A stretch of 64,000 nt of DNA from NCBI RefSeq assembly GCF_009017495.1, contig NZ_CP044989.1, forward strand, positions 186,001 through 250,000, read 5' to 3'. Position 1 is the stretch's first letter; each line of letters begins with the position of its first letter. Positions 17,159-27,297 of this stretch are shown one piece after another. Source of the DNA: Deinococcus sp. AJ005. Its GTDB lineage: Bacteria; Deinococcota; Deinococci; Deinococcales; Deinococcaceae. The position numbers and the translations under genes are program-made. The notes beneath the pieces were generated by a model. It made no database searches. It was not told the origin of the DNA and worked only from the letters and a program-made list of their open reading frames with translations.

Positions 17159-19246
17159 TCAGACCACGCAGCTCAGGCACTCTTGCAGGTTGGACTTGCG
17201 CAGGCGCGTGTAGTACAGGGTTTTGATACCCAGGCGATAGGCGTACAGATAATAGGCTTGCAGGGTGCGGGTGGTGGCGCTGGCGGGGATGAACAGCGTG
17301 CAGGAAATGCCCTGATCTACATGGCGTTGCGCGGCGGCCACGGTGTCTAGCACGCGGCGCTGGTCCATGTCGTAGGCTTCCTCGTAGTACCACTCGGTCT
17401 CGGCACTCAGGTGCGGCATGGGATAGATGGTCCGCGCCTTGTTGCTGGTGCGCGTTTCCACCTTTTCCGTGATCGGCATGATGCTGGCGCTGGCGTGAGA
17501 CACGTAGCTGATGCTCCCAGTGGGGGCAACGGCCATCACGAACGAATGCGCCAGACCGTGCTGCTTGATATCGGCCACAAGCTGCTCCCAGTCGGCGCGG
17601 GTGGGCAGGGCGTGACCGTCAAACAGGGCCGCGACTTCGGGCATTTTTGGCGCAAAGTCCCGGTCCAGATACTGGGCGAAGTGTTCGCCGGACTGGTACC
17701 GGCTGCCCTGGAAGCCCCCGAAGACAAAGCCCGTGTCCCGCGCGATTTCCATACTCGCTTTGCGGGCGTGGTAATGCACGGCGGCGAAGAATACGTCCAC
17801 AAATTCCAAAGCCTCGGGAGAGCCATAGATCAGTTCCTTGCCCGCCAGGAAGGACTGCAGGCCCATCGCGCCCAGGCCAATGGAGCGCATTTCCTCGTTG
17901 GCGCGGCGCACAGCGGGAACCTCGGTGATGTGGGTGGACTGCGCGACGTTGTCCAGCATCCGCACGGCAGCGCCCACCACGCGGCCAAGATCGCGGCTGC
18001 CCATCGTCTGCTCAATCACCAGCGAGGCCAGATTGCACGACACGTCCAGCCCGATGCGGTCCTTGCTTTCCTGCCCGTAAGCGTGAAAATAACTGGGCGT
18101 GGTGGGTTGCAGAATCTCGGAACACAGGTTGCTCATCTTGATGGTACCGACGTTGGGAATCGGGTTGGCGCGGTTGGCGTGGCCCTCAAACAGCAGGTAG
18201 GGGTAGCCGCTCTCCCCCTGCGTCACGGCGATTTCTTCCAGAATCCGGCGAGCCGCGACGCGCTTCTTGCGGATGCGAGGGTTGTCGGCCAGCGCGTCGT
18301 ATTCCGTCGTCCAGTTGATGTCGGTGAATTCGCGCCCGGTTTCCTGCCACAGCGAATGGGGGAAGAACTGGTAAATGTCCTCACCCGCACGCACCTTCTC
18401 AATGAAGACGTCAGGAATGGTGGCGCCCACACTGAGGGTCTTGAGCCGGGCGTCCTCATCGGTGGCGATCTTCTTGGCCCCCAGGGTGTCCAGAAAGTCG
18501 GCGTGCATCACGCTCAGATAGATGGCCCCCGCGCCGGGGCGCTGTCCGGCCTGATCGGCGTACCGGAGCATGTTGTCCAGCATCTTGGCGACGCCCATCA
18601 CACCCTTGGTGACGTTCTGGATGCCGCGCAGACTTTCACCGCGTGCGCGCAGGTTGCTGACCTCCACGCCGATGCCGCCGCCGCCCTTGCTCAGTTCGGC
18701 CACGAAGGACAGGGTTTTGGTGATGGAATCCAGATTGTCGGTGCAGTCTTGCAAGAGAAAGCAACTGACCAGGCGGCCCGTGTTGGCCTTGCCGGAGTTC
18801 ATCAGCGTGGGCGTGGCGGGGGTGAAGGTCTGGTTGACCAGATGATGCACCAGTTCCAGCGCCCCTTCCACGGTGTCCGAGCGGCTCAGGGCAGTGATAC
18901 TCAGGCGGTCCTCGTAACGCTCCAGCCAGCGCGTGCGGTCCGGGGTCATGGTGGCGTACTCGTTGTAAAACTTGTACGCGCCCATGAAGGACTGAAAACG
19001 GAATTTGTAGCTGTAGGCGCGTTCAAAGACGGCCTGCACCTCGTCCGGCGTGTAGCGTTCAAACACCCCCACATCCCACACGCCCTGCTCGGTCAGGTAA
19101 CGAATCTTCTCCTTGAGGTTGTGGAAGAAGACCGTGTTGGGGTTGACCTTTTCCTGGAAGTAGACCTGCAAGGCTTCCAGATCGTGTTGCGGCTGCACCA
19201 GCGTTCCGGCCAGTACTTTGTTGTTCAGTTCAATCCAACGTTCCAT
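17159..19246 (-). CDS. nrdE: Class Ib ribonucleotide reductase, alpha subunit
   Basis: A 695-residue catalytic subunit that reduces ribonucleoside diphosphates to deoxyribonucleotides. Signature residues seen: the redox pair cysteines in LVSCFLL and LDVSCNLASL, the thiyl-radical cysteine in MSNLCSEI, the PTGSISYVSHAS segment, and the C-terminal swinging-arm pair CLSC. It lacks a long N-terminal ATP cone, as expected for NrdE. GGGAG precedes the ATG. It lies 14 nt behind nrdI. Confidence 0.95.
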   Translation of the reverse strand: MERWIELNNKVLAGTLVQPQHDLEALQVYFQEKVNPNTVFFHNLKEKIRYLTEQGVWDVGVFERYTPDEVQAVFERAYSYKFRFQSFMGAYKFYNEYATMTPDRTRWLERYEDRLSITALSRSDTVEGALELVHHLVNQTFTPATPTLMNSGKANTGRLVSCFLLQDCTDNLDSITKTLSFVAELSKGGGGIGVEVSNLRARGESLRGIQNVTKGVMGVAKMLDNMLRYADQAGQRPGAGAIYLSVMHADFLDTLGAKKIATDEDARLKTLSVGATIPDVFIEKVRAGEDIYQFFPHSLWQETGREFTDINWTTEYDALADNPRIRKKRVAARRILEEIAVTQGESGYPYLLFEGHANRANPIPNVGTIKMSNLCSEILQPTTPSYFHAYGQESKDRIGLDVSCNLASLVIEQTMGSRDLGRVVGAAVRMLDNVAQSTHITEVPAVRRANEEMRSIGLGAMGLQSFLAGKELIYGSPEALEFVDVFFAAVHYHARKASMEIARDTGFVFGGFQGSRYQSGEHFAQYLDRDFAPKMPEVAALFDGHALPTRADWEQLVADIKQHGLAHSFVMAVAPTGSISYVSHASASIMPITEKVETRTSNKARTIYPMPHLSAETEWYYEEAYDMDQRRVLDTVAAAQRHVDQGISCTLFIPASATTRTLQAYYLYAYRLGIKTLYYTRLRKSNLQECLSCVV

Positions 19247-19260
19247 AGTTCTCCCTTAAA

Positions 19261-19626
19261 TTAAGCACTGCGCTCCCTGAGCCACGTCAGCACGCGCACG
19301 CGGTCTGCGGCGGTGCCGCCCTTGTTGATCTTGGCGACGATGGGGACGCCGTACCGCGCCGCGATCACGTCCGCCGCCCGCGCAAAATTCTGACCCCAGT
19401 GGTACGAGCCGCTGGAGACCACGCCGCGCAGCAGATGCCCGTGCTGGTCCAGAAAAGTGTGGGTGGTGTCCGGCACCTGCCCCGTGCCGAAGGTGTAGGT
19501 CAGCAGCAGGTATTCAGTGTTGGGAACATGCGACCGTACGTCCACCGCTTCCGCGCCCAGTTGCCCGGCCAGTTCCCGCGCCAGCCGCCGCACGTTTCCC
19601 GTCAGAGAGTCGTAGGCCAGCAGCAT
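19261..19626 (-). CDS. nrdI: NrdI flavodoxin-like protein
   Basis: A 121-residue flavodoxin-like protein. The FMN phosphate loop is DSLTGNVRRL, and TYTFGTGQVP and SGSYHWGQNFARAAD match NrdI flavin-binding loops. NrdI supplies oxidant to build the dimanganese-tyrosyl radical in NrdF. Its ATG overlaps the stop of the upstream thioesterase gene by one base (TGATG), implying translational coupling. Confidence 0.92.
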   Translation of the reverse strand: MLLAYDSLTGNVRRLARELAGQLGAEAVDVRSHVPNTEYLLLTYTFGTGQVPDTTHTFLDQHGHLLRGVVSSGSYHWGQNFARAADVIAARYGVPIVAKINKGGTAADRVRVLTWLRERSA

Positions 19627-20048
19627 CAGCCTTCCAGCCGGGGAACGGGGGTGGGCTGCCCATCATCGTCAATCGCCACCAGCACGAAGGTTCCGGTGCA
19701 GCCCAGTTCGCGGTGCTCGCTGTACATCTGCTCAATGAACAGTTCCACCAGCACGGTCATGCTGCTGCGCCCAGTCTTGACCACGCGGGCGACGAGTTCC
19801 ACCAGACTGCCTTGCGGAATGGCACGTGAGAATTCCATCGCGTCCAGATGCCGCGTGACCACCTTGCGGCGGCAGTAGCGCGTGGCAGCGATAAAGGCGG
19901 CGCTGTCCATGAATGACAGGGCCTCGCCGCCGAACAGCGTGCCGTGGTGGTTGGTGTCGCCGGGAAAGACCACATGCGTGACGCGCGTCTCGGCAGTGTG
20001 AGGACGGGGAGGAAGGTTTGCGGGGTCCAGCGTGGGAGAGTAGGTCAT
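19626..20048 (-). CDS. Acyl-CoA thioesterase (hotdog fold), first gene of nrd operon
   Basis: A 140-residue single-hotdog acyl-CoA hydrolase of the YciA/BACH type: THVVFPGDTNHHGTLFGGEALSFMD with catalytic Asp and the GG turn, then MEFSRAIPQGSLVEL. It should hydrolyse fatty acyl-CoA to acid and CoA. It opens an operon for ribonucleotide reduction, which is unexpected, and is the first gene behind the cobalamin riboswitch. GAGG lies at a good distance from the ATG. Confidence 0.87.
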   Translation of the reverse strand: MTYSPTLDPANLPPRPHTAETRVTHVVFPGDTNHHGTLFGGEALSFMDSAAFIAATRYCRRKVVTRHLDAMEFSRAIPQGSLVELVARVVKTGRSSMTVLVELFIEQMYSEHRELGCTGTFVLVAIDDDGQPTPVPRLEG

Positions 20049-20106
20049 GAAACCTCGGCAAAAAGACAGGACAGGGCCACCCGTGCGGCGGTACTCAGCG
20101 CGGGTT

Positions 20107-20164
20107 AATCAATAAAAACAAAAAAAGACGTATTCGCGCGGCCTGGCTTCAGGCGGCAAATACG
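20107..20164 (-). terminator. Intrinsic terminator, riboswitch expression platform
   Basis: On the minus strand CGTATTTGC pairs with GCGAATACG (one G-T pair), enclosing GCCTG/CAGGC, and is followed by TCTTTTTTTGTTTTTATT. It stands between the riboswitch core and the first gene (ATG at 20048), the position of a premature terminator. Confidence 0.8.
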
Positions 20165-20235
20165 GCAGTAAAACAGTTAATTCGGCACGGCGATTATCCT
20201 TGGCCCCTGACGCGGGAGCAGACACGAGAAGCAAA

Positions 20236-20366
20236 CTCCGCGAGGCGAGCGTTCGGACTGGGGACCGTAGCGCGACTGTGCCGGACTGAACCCCCTTTTT
20301 AGGAGGCATGACCGGACTTCCCTCGGTTCCTGCGGAGGCTGCTCGTGGGGAGCAGCGCCGTCACTG
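20236..20366 (-). ncRNA. Cobalamin (AdoCbl-type) riboswitch upstream of nrd operon
   Basis: Reading the minus strand: a 7-bp hairpin GCTGCTC/GAGCAGC (20338-20356), then GGGAAGTCCGGTCATG (20307-20322), then CACAGTCGCGCTACGGT (20264-20280), then AGTCCGAACGCTCGCC (20244-20259). These match, in order, the GGGAA..GGTG, CxGxCCCGCxACxGT and B12-box-like AGxC..GCC elements of cobalamin riboswitches, with the most conserved positions kept. With the downstream terminator the likely logic is: B12 bound, transcription stops; B12 absent, the class Ib reductase is made. Outer limits are approximate. Confidence 0.78.
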
Positions 20367-20380
20367 TACTCCATCTGGTA

Positions 20381-20667
20381 CTGGCGTGGAGCCGCGACGC
20401 TGTATCTGGACGGGACCGATCCGGCTTTTGTCTCAACCAGGGCCAATATCCAAGCGGTTCAGCACAGCCAGTGGGTGATGACGCAGGTCTCCGGCCAGGA
20501 CTGCTCCGATTTTCAACACTTCAGTGTCGCCGCCAGATATCTTGGTCTGCCCTCGCCTCCTGGGCCATACGGATTCCATCACCAACGTGGCAGAGGTCGG
20601 GACAGCACCCATGTCTGGCACAGCTCAAAGAGAGGATGCCTGGACGCCCGTTCGGATGTCTTTGATG
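20381..20667. other. Non-coding stretch upstream of riboswitch
   Basis: No supported gene. It should contain the promoter of the nrd operon (minus strand), but no convincing -35/-10 pair was found. Confidence 0.35.
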
Positions 20668-20671
20668 TTTC

Positions 20672-20937
20672 CACCCCGTTTAGGGCTTGAGCGAGCGAGC
20701 CTCCAGGCTGTCTGGGAGAGCGTTTTGCGTACATTGGGAGGCGACACTGCCATTTTGCTGAACCTATAGGGTTCAGTGGCCAGAAGCTGTTTTTTCGATG
20801 AGCTGCACCTCGAGGGCGGGTAATCATTCAACGCTGAGCAGAAAACATGGCTTGTTCAGGTTGAGGAGCGAATGGATTCGTCTTGTTGCCGTCCCACAAC
20901 CACTTTCCAGGATCGGCGTCAAGCCCTAAACGGGGTG
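20672..20937. mobile_element. MITE-like remnant with 19-bp terminal inverted repeats
   Basis: CACCCCGTTTAGGGCTTGA (20672-20690) is repeated exactly in inverted orientation at 20919-20937, enclosing 266 bp. TTTC lies directly outside both ends (20668-20671 and 20938-20941), as a 4-bp target-site duplication would. The inside has no transposase frame but carries a hairpin CTGAACC/GGTTCAG. This is the layout of a non-autonomous insertion element. Confidence 0.65.
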
Positions 20938-20966
20938 TTTCCGACGCCTCTCAATCGGGATTCGTT

Positions 20967-22028
20967 TCAGTCCGCCGCAGCGTCACGCCCCAGCGAGGCC
21001 ATATTGATCACGAAGCGGTATTTCACGTCGTTGCGGATCATCCGGTCATAGGCAGTATTGATGTCCTGCATGTCGATCAGTTCGATATCGGCCACGATGC
21101 CGTGTTCGGCGCAGAAATCGAGCATCTCCTGGGTTTCGGCGAGTCCACCGATGTTGCTGCCCGAGACGCTGCGGCGGTGTGTGATCAGCAAGCCGCCGTG
21201 GACACCTACCGGATCGATTGCCCCGACGATGACCAGTTGTCCGTCAAGCTTGAGGGTTCTGAGATATGGCGCGAGATCATGGCTGGTCGGCACCGTGCTC
21301 AGGATGAAGTCGAAGCTGGCACGCGCCGCCTTCATGGCCTCAGGGTCACTGCTGATGATCACGTTGTGGGCACCCAGACGTAAGGCGTCGTCGGCCTTGC
21401 TCTGGGAGGTCGTGAAGAGGGTAACCTCGGCCCCCAGCGCGGCGGCCAGCTTGATGCCCATGTGTCCCAGCCCGCCCAGCCCCACGATGGCGACGCGGTG
21501 GCCCGGGCCAATCTTCCAGTGCATCAGCGGCGAATACATGGTGATGCCTGCGCACAGCAGCGGGGCCACCGCCTTGAGGTCCAGCGACTCCGGGACACGG
21601 AGTACGAATTCCTCGCGCACCACGATAGAACTCGAATAGCCGCCGAAGGTCAGGTTGCCACTGCCCCGCTCACGGGAGTTGTAGGTGGTGGTGTGCCCGT
21701 TCTCGCAGTACTGCTCCAGACCCTCGGCGCAACTCGGACACTCCTGGCAACTGTCGATCATGACCCCTACCCCAGCCAGATCGCCTGGTTTAAAGCCCTG
21801 GACCTGTTCGCCCACCGCCGTAACGCGGCCCACAATCTCATGACCGGGCACCATCGGGTATAGCCCCGGCCCCCACTCGCTGCGGGCCTGATGAATGTCC
21901 GAGTGACAGACTCCACTGAACAGGATCTCGATCTGAACGTCGCCCGGGCGCAGGTCACGCCGCTCGATCTGAAAGGGGGCGAGGGGGGTGGTGGCGTTCT
22001 GGGCGGCGTAAGCATTGACAGTGGGCAT
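20967..22028 (-). CDS. Zinc-dependent alcohol dehydrogenase (MDR, YahK/cinnamyl-type)
   Basis: A 353-residue medium-chain dehydrogenase. Catalytic-zinc ligands: Cys and His in GVCHSDIH and GHEIVGRV, and the distal Cys in LLCAGITMY. The structural-zinc lobe is CQECPSCAEGLEQYC. NAD(P) binding is by VGLGGLGHMGIKLAAALGAEVTLFTTS; Thr-Ser after the second beta strand rather than Asp favours NADPH. It likely interconverts aldehydes and primary alcohols. The ATG at 22028 has an AGGAGT site; upstream in-frame sequence is not family-like. Confidence 0.9.
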   Translation of the reverse strand: MPTVNAYAAQNATTPLAPFQIERRDLRPGDVQIEILFSGVCHSDIHQARSEWGPGLYPMVPGHEIVGRVTAVGEQVQGFKPGDLAGVGVMIDSCQECPSCAEGLEQYCENGHTTTYNSRERGSGNLTFGGYSSSIVVREEFVLRVPESLDLKAVAPLLCAGITMYSPLMHWKIGPGHRVAIVGLGGLGHMGIKLAAALGAEVTLFTTSQSKADDALRLGAHNVIISSDPEAMKAARASFDFILSTVPTSHDLAPYLRTLKLDGQLVIVGAIDPVGVHGGLLITHRRSVSGSNIGGLAETQEMLDFCAEHGIVADIELIDMQDINTAYDRMIRNDVKYRFVINMASLGRDAAAD

Positions 22029-22362
22029 GGGAATCACTCCTGGTAAAACGGATGGGCGCAGACGGTGACGTGTGCAGACGGCATGGGCACAGGGTGGGCT
22101 GAAAGACCGGACACACACCATACTGTGGGTTTGCACCACCGTTCTGAGGCGAATGGCAAGGCGAGCTGCGTATGTACTTCAGTCTCTAGGTTCATTCTCC
22201 GGGCGCTTTGAGACCCCCCAGACCTGAAGACCAGAGAGTCCTCCTGAACATCAAACAGTTCCGGGCCATCCGGCGCATGACACCTGGAAGTGCGTGTCCC
22301 CACGGGTCAGTGTCGGACGGCCGAGTATGGGAGTGCTGATGCACTAAAGCCCTCTGTCCGGG
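22029..22362. other. Intergenic stretch between dehydrogenase and MFS genes
   Basis: About 330 nt with no supported gene or RNA. It should hold the dehydrogenase promoter and the end of the MFS transcript. No clear boxes or long hairpin were found. Confidence 0.3.
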
Positions 22363-23607
22363 TCAGCCACGGCCTCCAGCGATCTGGGCGGCCTCGGGCA
22401 AACGGGCAAGTCGGCGCATGGCCACAGCCCCAAGGAGCGGCCCTACCGCAAGTACCATGAAGGCGAGTGCCCAGCCACTGCTGCGGACCAGCAGAGGGAC
22501 CAGCGCGATGCTCCCAGCAGTCAGGGTAAAGCCCAGCGCCAGTTGCATGGTCAATGCCGTGCCCACATAGGCGGGGTCGGCAATTTCGCTCACGATGGTT
22601 GAAAACTGGGCAGAGTCGGCAATGATCCAGAACCCCCACAGCAGACTCAGCGTCATCACCACAGGAGGGGCTGCGTTCATCAGGACGGCGAGGGCCAGCG
22701 CCAGGGCACAGCCGCCAGACAGGAACATGGCCAGCGCCGTGAGGCGTGTCCGGCCCCAGCGGTCTCCCAGCACCCCACCGACATAGCAGCCGAGCGCCCC
22801 CACCCCCACCACGGCAAAGGTGGCATAGGCAGCCCCCTGGCCCGGGTCAGGGAGGTTGCGCTCCGAGAGCAGCCGGGTAAAGAACACAGCGAACCAGGCC
22901 CACATGGCGTACAGCTCCCACATGTGTCCCAGATACCCCAGGGTGGTGAGGCCCATGGCGCGCCCGGTCAGGATGCGCCATGCCTGAGCGGGACGTAACA
23001 CAGCAGGCGGATACTGATGAGGACCGTTCCTGACCTGCATGGCCATCAGACCGCCCAGCGCGGCCAGCAGACTGGTGACGGCAATCACCGCCTGCCAGTT
23101 CGCTCCGCCCAGGCCGTTGACCAGATGCGGCAGGGCAGCAGCGAGAGTCAGGGCACCAACCATGATGCCCAGCGCCACGCCACGCCCTGTGCGGAACCAG
23201 GTGGCCATGGCCTTGAGCGCAGGGGGATACACCAGTGCCAGGGCCGCTCCCGTTAAGGCGCGCAAAAAAATGGCCTGGGCTGGACCATCCGCCAGCAGCA
23301 TGCCCAGATTGGCTCCTGCCGCCAGAAGTGCCCCGGTCAGAATCAGGTGCCGGGGCGAGACCCGGTCGGGAAGGTTGAGAACCGCGCTGAGGACCGCCCC
23401 TAGGACGAAGCCCAACTGGACGGCCAGCGTCAGCCACGCGGCGTCGGTGTCGCTGAGCGTCCAGACGACGCGCAGTTGGGGAAGCACGGCTGCTGCCGAA
23501 AACCACGGGGCCATGGCGAACACCACCGCGCCTGCCAGCCACGTGAGGGCGGTCCAGGGGCCAGGTGAGGCGTTTGGGGCGGCGGCATCTGGCATGCCGC
23601 GCATCAT
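22363..23607 (-). CDS. MFS transporter, CynX/NNP-like
   Basis: A 414-residue protein with about twelve hydrophobic segments and a short cytoplasmic loop RTGRGVALGIM after TM4, and GDRWGRTRLTAL at the TM8-9 loop, typical of the major facilitator superfamily. The double Met start (MMRGM) leaves three possible ATGs within 13 nt. Substrate cannot be inferred. It lies on the same strand as the dehydrogenase but 334 nt upstream, so they are probably separate units. Confidence 0.85.
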   Translation of the reverse strand: MMRGMPDAAAPNASPGPWTALTWLAGAVVFAMAPWFSAAAVLPQLRVVWTLSDTDAAWLTLAVQLGFVLGAVLSAVLNLPDRVSPRHLILTGALLAAGANLGMLLADGPAQAIFLRALTGAALALVYPPALKAMATWFRTGRGVALGIMVGALTLAAALPHLVNGLGGANWQAVIAVTSLLAALGGLMAMQVRNGPHQYPPAVLRPAQAWRILTGRAMGLTTLGYLGHMWELYAMWAWFAVFFTRLLSERNLPDPGQGAAYATFAVVGVGALGCYVGGVLGDRWGRTRLTALAMFLSGGCALALALAVLMNAAPPVVMTLSLLWGFWIIADSAQFSTIVSEIADPAYVGTALTMQLALGFTLTAGSIALVPLLVRSSGWALAFMVLAVGPLLGAVAMRRLARLPEAAQIAGGRG

Positions 23608-23779
23608 AGAGAACCCGCCATGCTGGAGAGGTCTGCCACCCAGGCCCGTCGTTCCTTCGCACTGTTTCCGGCTTATCCGTTACGTCCCCTCCTCTCCGTC
23701 ACCGTTTTTCCTTTCCCTTCCAGTCGGGTTTCCCAGTTCTTTCATCACTGTTCAACTGGAACCATGGATGAGGGATTTT

Positions 23780-24583
23780 CTATTTCAGAAGTTCCAGGGC
23801 CAGCGCCAGCAAATCTTCTGGCGCGTCAAAGTGGTGGCGGCCCAGTAACAACCGCACCCCACTGTTCACACCCGGCCAGGCATCAGCGAGTTGCCGGGAT
23901 TGCCATACGAACGAATCCGATTCGTCCGCACCCACGGCAACCAGAAAGGGGGCAGCGCTCGTTGGATGCAGAAAAGCCGGGCTGAGAGCGTGGGCCTCCT
24001 CTTCAGAGAGTCGTAAATCAGGCTGTAACTCGGTGCGGCGCAGCGGCCCCAGATCGTACAGGCCGCTGATGCCGATGCCGCCGGTCAATTTCACGTCCGG
24101 GAAGCCTTCGGCGGCCCAGTCGGTGGCATGGATCATGGCGGCCAGATGCCCCCCGGCGGAGTGCCCGGCCACGACCAACGGCCCCGGAAACTGGCTGGCG
24201 AGAAAGGCTGTGGCCTGCCGTGCCTGGGCCACGATCTGCGCCAGCGTCACGGCGGGCGTCAGGTCATAACTCATGACCGCCACGCGAATTCCAGCCTCCA
24301 GCAGCGGTGGGGCCAGATACGAAAAGGTGTCCTTGTAAAACGCCTGCCAGTACCCCCCGTGAATAAACATCAGGGTGGCCCGCGTCTTCTCTTCAGGTTC
24401 AAAGACATCCAGCCGCTCGTGTTCGCCCGTGCCGTAGGCCAGTTCCACGGGCGGAAATATTTCCCGTACGGTGGCGCTCTTCCGCACCCAGGCCGCGACG
24501 ATGGCGTCGGCGTCTGGCACCCGGCGGCTGGGCATGTACTCGTCATTGGTGGCCGTGTCGAACAGGTTCTGGGGCTGCGTCAT
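23780..24583 (-). CDS. Alpha/beta hydrolase, kynurenine formamidase-like
   Basis: A 267-residue hydrolase with the HGGYWQAFYK oxyanion motif typical of arylformamidase and HSL-type esterases, nucleophile elbow GHSAGGHLA and catalytic His in GRHHFDAPE. Kynurenine formamidase is one reading, but no tryptophan-degradation genes adjoin, so a general carboxylesterase is equally possible. AGGAG lies 8 nt before the ATG. Confidence 0.85.
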   Translation of the reverse strand: MTQPQNLFDTATNDEYMPSRRVPDADAIVAAWVRKSATVREIFPPVELAYGTGEHERLDVFEPEEKTRATLMFIHGGYWQAFYKDTFSYLAPPLLEAGIRVAVMSYDLTPAVTLAQIVAQARQATAFLASQFPGPLVVAGHSAGGHLAAMIHATDWAAEGFPDVKLTGGIGISGLYDLGPLRRTELQPDLRLSEEEAHALSPAFLHPTSAAPFLVAVGADESDSFVWQSRQLADAWPGVNSGVRLLLGRHHFDAPEDLLALALELLK

Positions 24584-24716
24584 GCGGTGGGGTCTCCTGG
24601 GCGCAAAGCGGTCTGGATTCGGGAATGGACAACGGAAACTTGGAAAGTCTCGGGCCGGATACTCTAGAGTCGCAAGGACAGGCCGCAGAAGGGTGCGGCG
24701 CGCTGGAGGTCAGCTT

Positions 24717-25211
24717 ATGGACGAATCACAGGACATGCAAACGCTCTTGGAGCTGACGGACAACTGGCAGGGCGGCGACGTGGGCCGCACCGAACTGGTC
24801 TCGGCCCTGCGCCGGGTCAGTGACGATTCCGGCGAGCTGATCCGCACGCTGATCACGCAGCTTTCTCAGGGGGCCGTGCAGGCGGGCCAGACCTCAGAAC
24901 ACACCGAGAACACCGACGCGTGGCGGCAGGAACTGATGGCTTGCCGCGCCCGCTCGTGGCCTTACCCGCACGGCGCAGGGCTGCTGGTAGGGCCGCATGT
25001 GTTGATCCTCACGGACGGCGAACAGGGCGTGCTGCTGCGCGCGGGTCGCCTGCGGGTGCTGACCTCCAGCGTCAGCGCGTCGCTGCTGCTGCTGTGCCAG
25101 ACCATCGTGATGGCCCAGCATTCCCTGGACGGCAAGGTGGTGGGTCAGGCGCGCACCCAGCGCATCGAGTCGGCATCCACCTCATTGTCGGAAATCGACC
25201 CGATCAAGTAG
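24717..25211 (+). CDS. Unknown protein, roadblock-like length
   Basis: A 164-residue protein I do not recognise. An acidic, Gln-rich N-terminal half (residues 1-75) is followed by a compact beta-rich half, GAGLLVGPHVLILTDGEQGVLLRAG, and a hydrophobic helix SVSASLLLLCQTIVMAQHSL. GGAGGT sits ideally before the ATG. It has its own terminator and stands alone between two unrelated genes. No function is proposed. Confidence 0.75.
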   Translation: MDESQDMQTLLELTDNWQGGDVGRTELVSALRRVSDDSGELIRTLITQLSQGAVQAGQTSEHTENTDAWRQELMACRARSWPYPHGAGLLVGPHVLILTDGEQGVLLRAGRLRVLTSSVSASLLLLCQTIVMAQHSLDGKVVGQARTQRIESASTSLSEIDPIK

Positions 25212-25263
25212 GGCAGAGGTTGGAGGATGGCGGGGCAGACCATTGCGCCCCGCTGCCCTTTTG
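25211..25263 (+). terminator. Terminator after unknown gene
   Basis: GGGCAG (25211) pairs with CTGCCC followed by TTTT, enclosing GCGGGGC/GCGCCCCGC. Confidence 0.55.
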
Positions 25264-25579
25264 TTGCGCTGGGATGGAAGGCGGAAAAGAAACTCCTCTT
25301 CTGCGGGCCGTGCCAGCCAGTCTGCTTTGCAGCCAGCTCCCCTCAGAAGGGAGCCAGGAAAGCGCAACTGGAACGGCAGTTTCGCAACTCTCGCCTCCCT
25401 TCTAAGTGGAGCTGGGCGCCCGACTCGCAGAGCCGCGAAACAGAGGGGTCAAACCGTGTCAGCCACCCCAAAAACAGACGTCATAGGGGTTTCTTCGTCT
25501 GGTTCCAAACCCATGCCCTAAACTTTCCAGGCCAGCTCCACTTCCCAGGTTCCCACGCTGCCCCTTCCAAGGAGTCCCC
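25264..25579. other. Upstream region of glycerol kinase
   Basis: About 315 nt without a supported gene. It holds an imperfect inverted pair (AGCTCCCCTCAGAAGGGAG near 25343 and CTCCCTTCTAAGTGGAGCT near 25394) that could fold into a long hairpin, and presumably the glpK promoter, which I could not identify. Confidence 0.35.
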
Positions 25580-27094
<1,515 letters not shown>

Positions 27095-27198
27095 GAGAGT
27101 CTGCGGCCAGACATCTTGAAGCGGTCCAGGTTTCTTCATCTGCCCCGCAGCAGGCAGCGTCCGGGCCACTGATCTCCAAATTCAAGTGCCCTTGGGTC

Positions 27199-27236
27199 TT
27201 CTGGGAGGTGGGGTTGAGAGCTTCACCCTCCCAGAA
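27199..27236 (+). terminator. Hairpin after glpK
   Basis: TTCTGGGAGG and CCTCCCAGAA form a 10-bp stem, about 105 nt after the glpK stop and before the next gene. No T-tract follows. Confidence 0.5.
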
Positions 27237-27297
27237 ACCCGTCTGCTGAACCCCCAGCACTTCTGGTCAAAACGGTCCAGACCATTCATCATGGATC

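Noticed and set aside
17411..19264. 617-codon plus-strand frame opposite nrdE
   Set aside because: Antisense shadow of a certain gene; high GC keeps the opposite frame open and its sequence is low-complexity His/Gly/Arg.
20129..20164. Reading the hairpin before the thioesterase as an ordinary terminator of an upstream gene
   Set aside because: No minus-strand gene lies upstream; the riboswitch core just ahead explains it as an expression platform.
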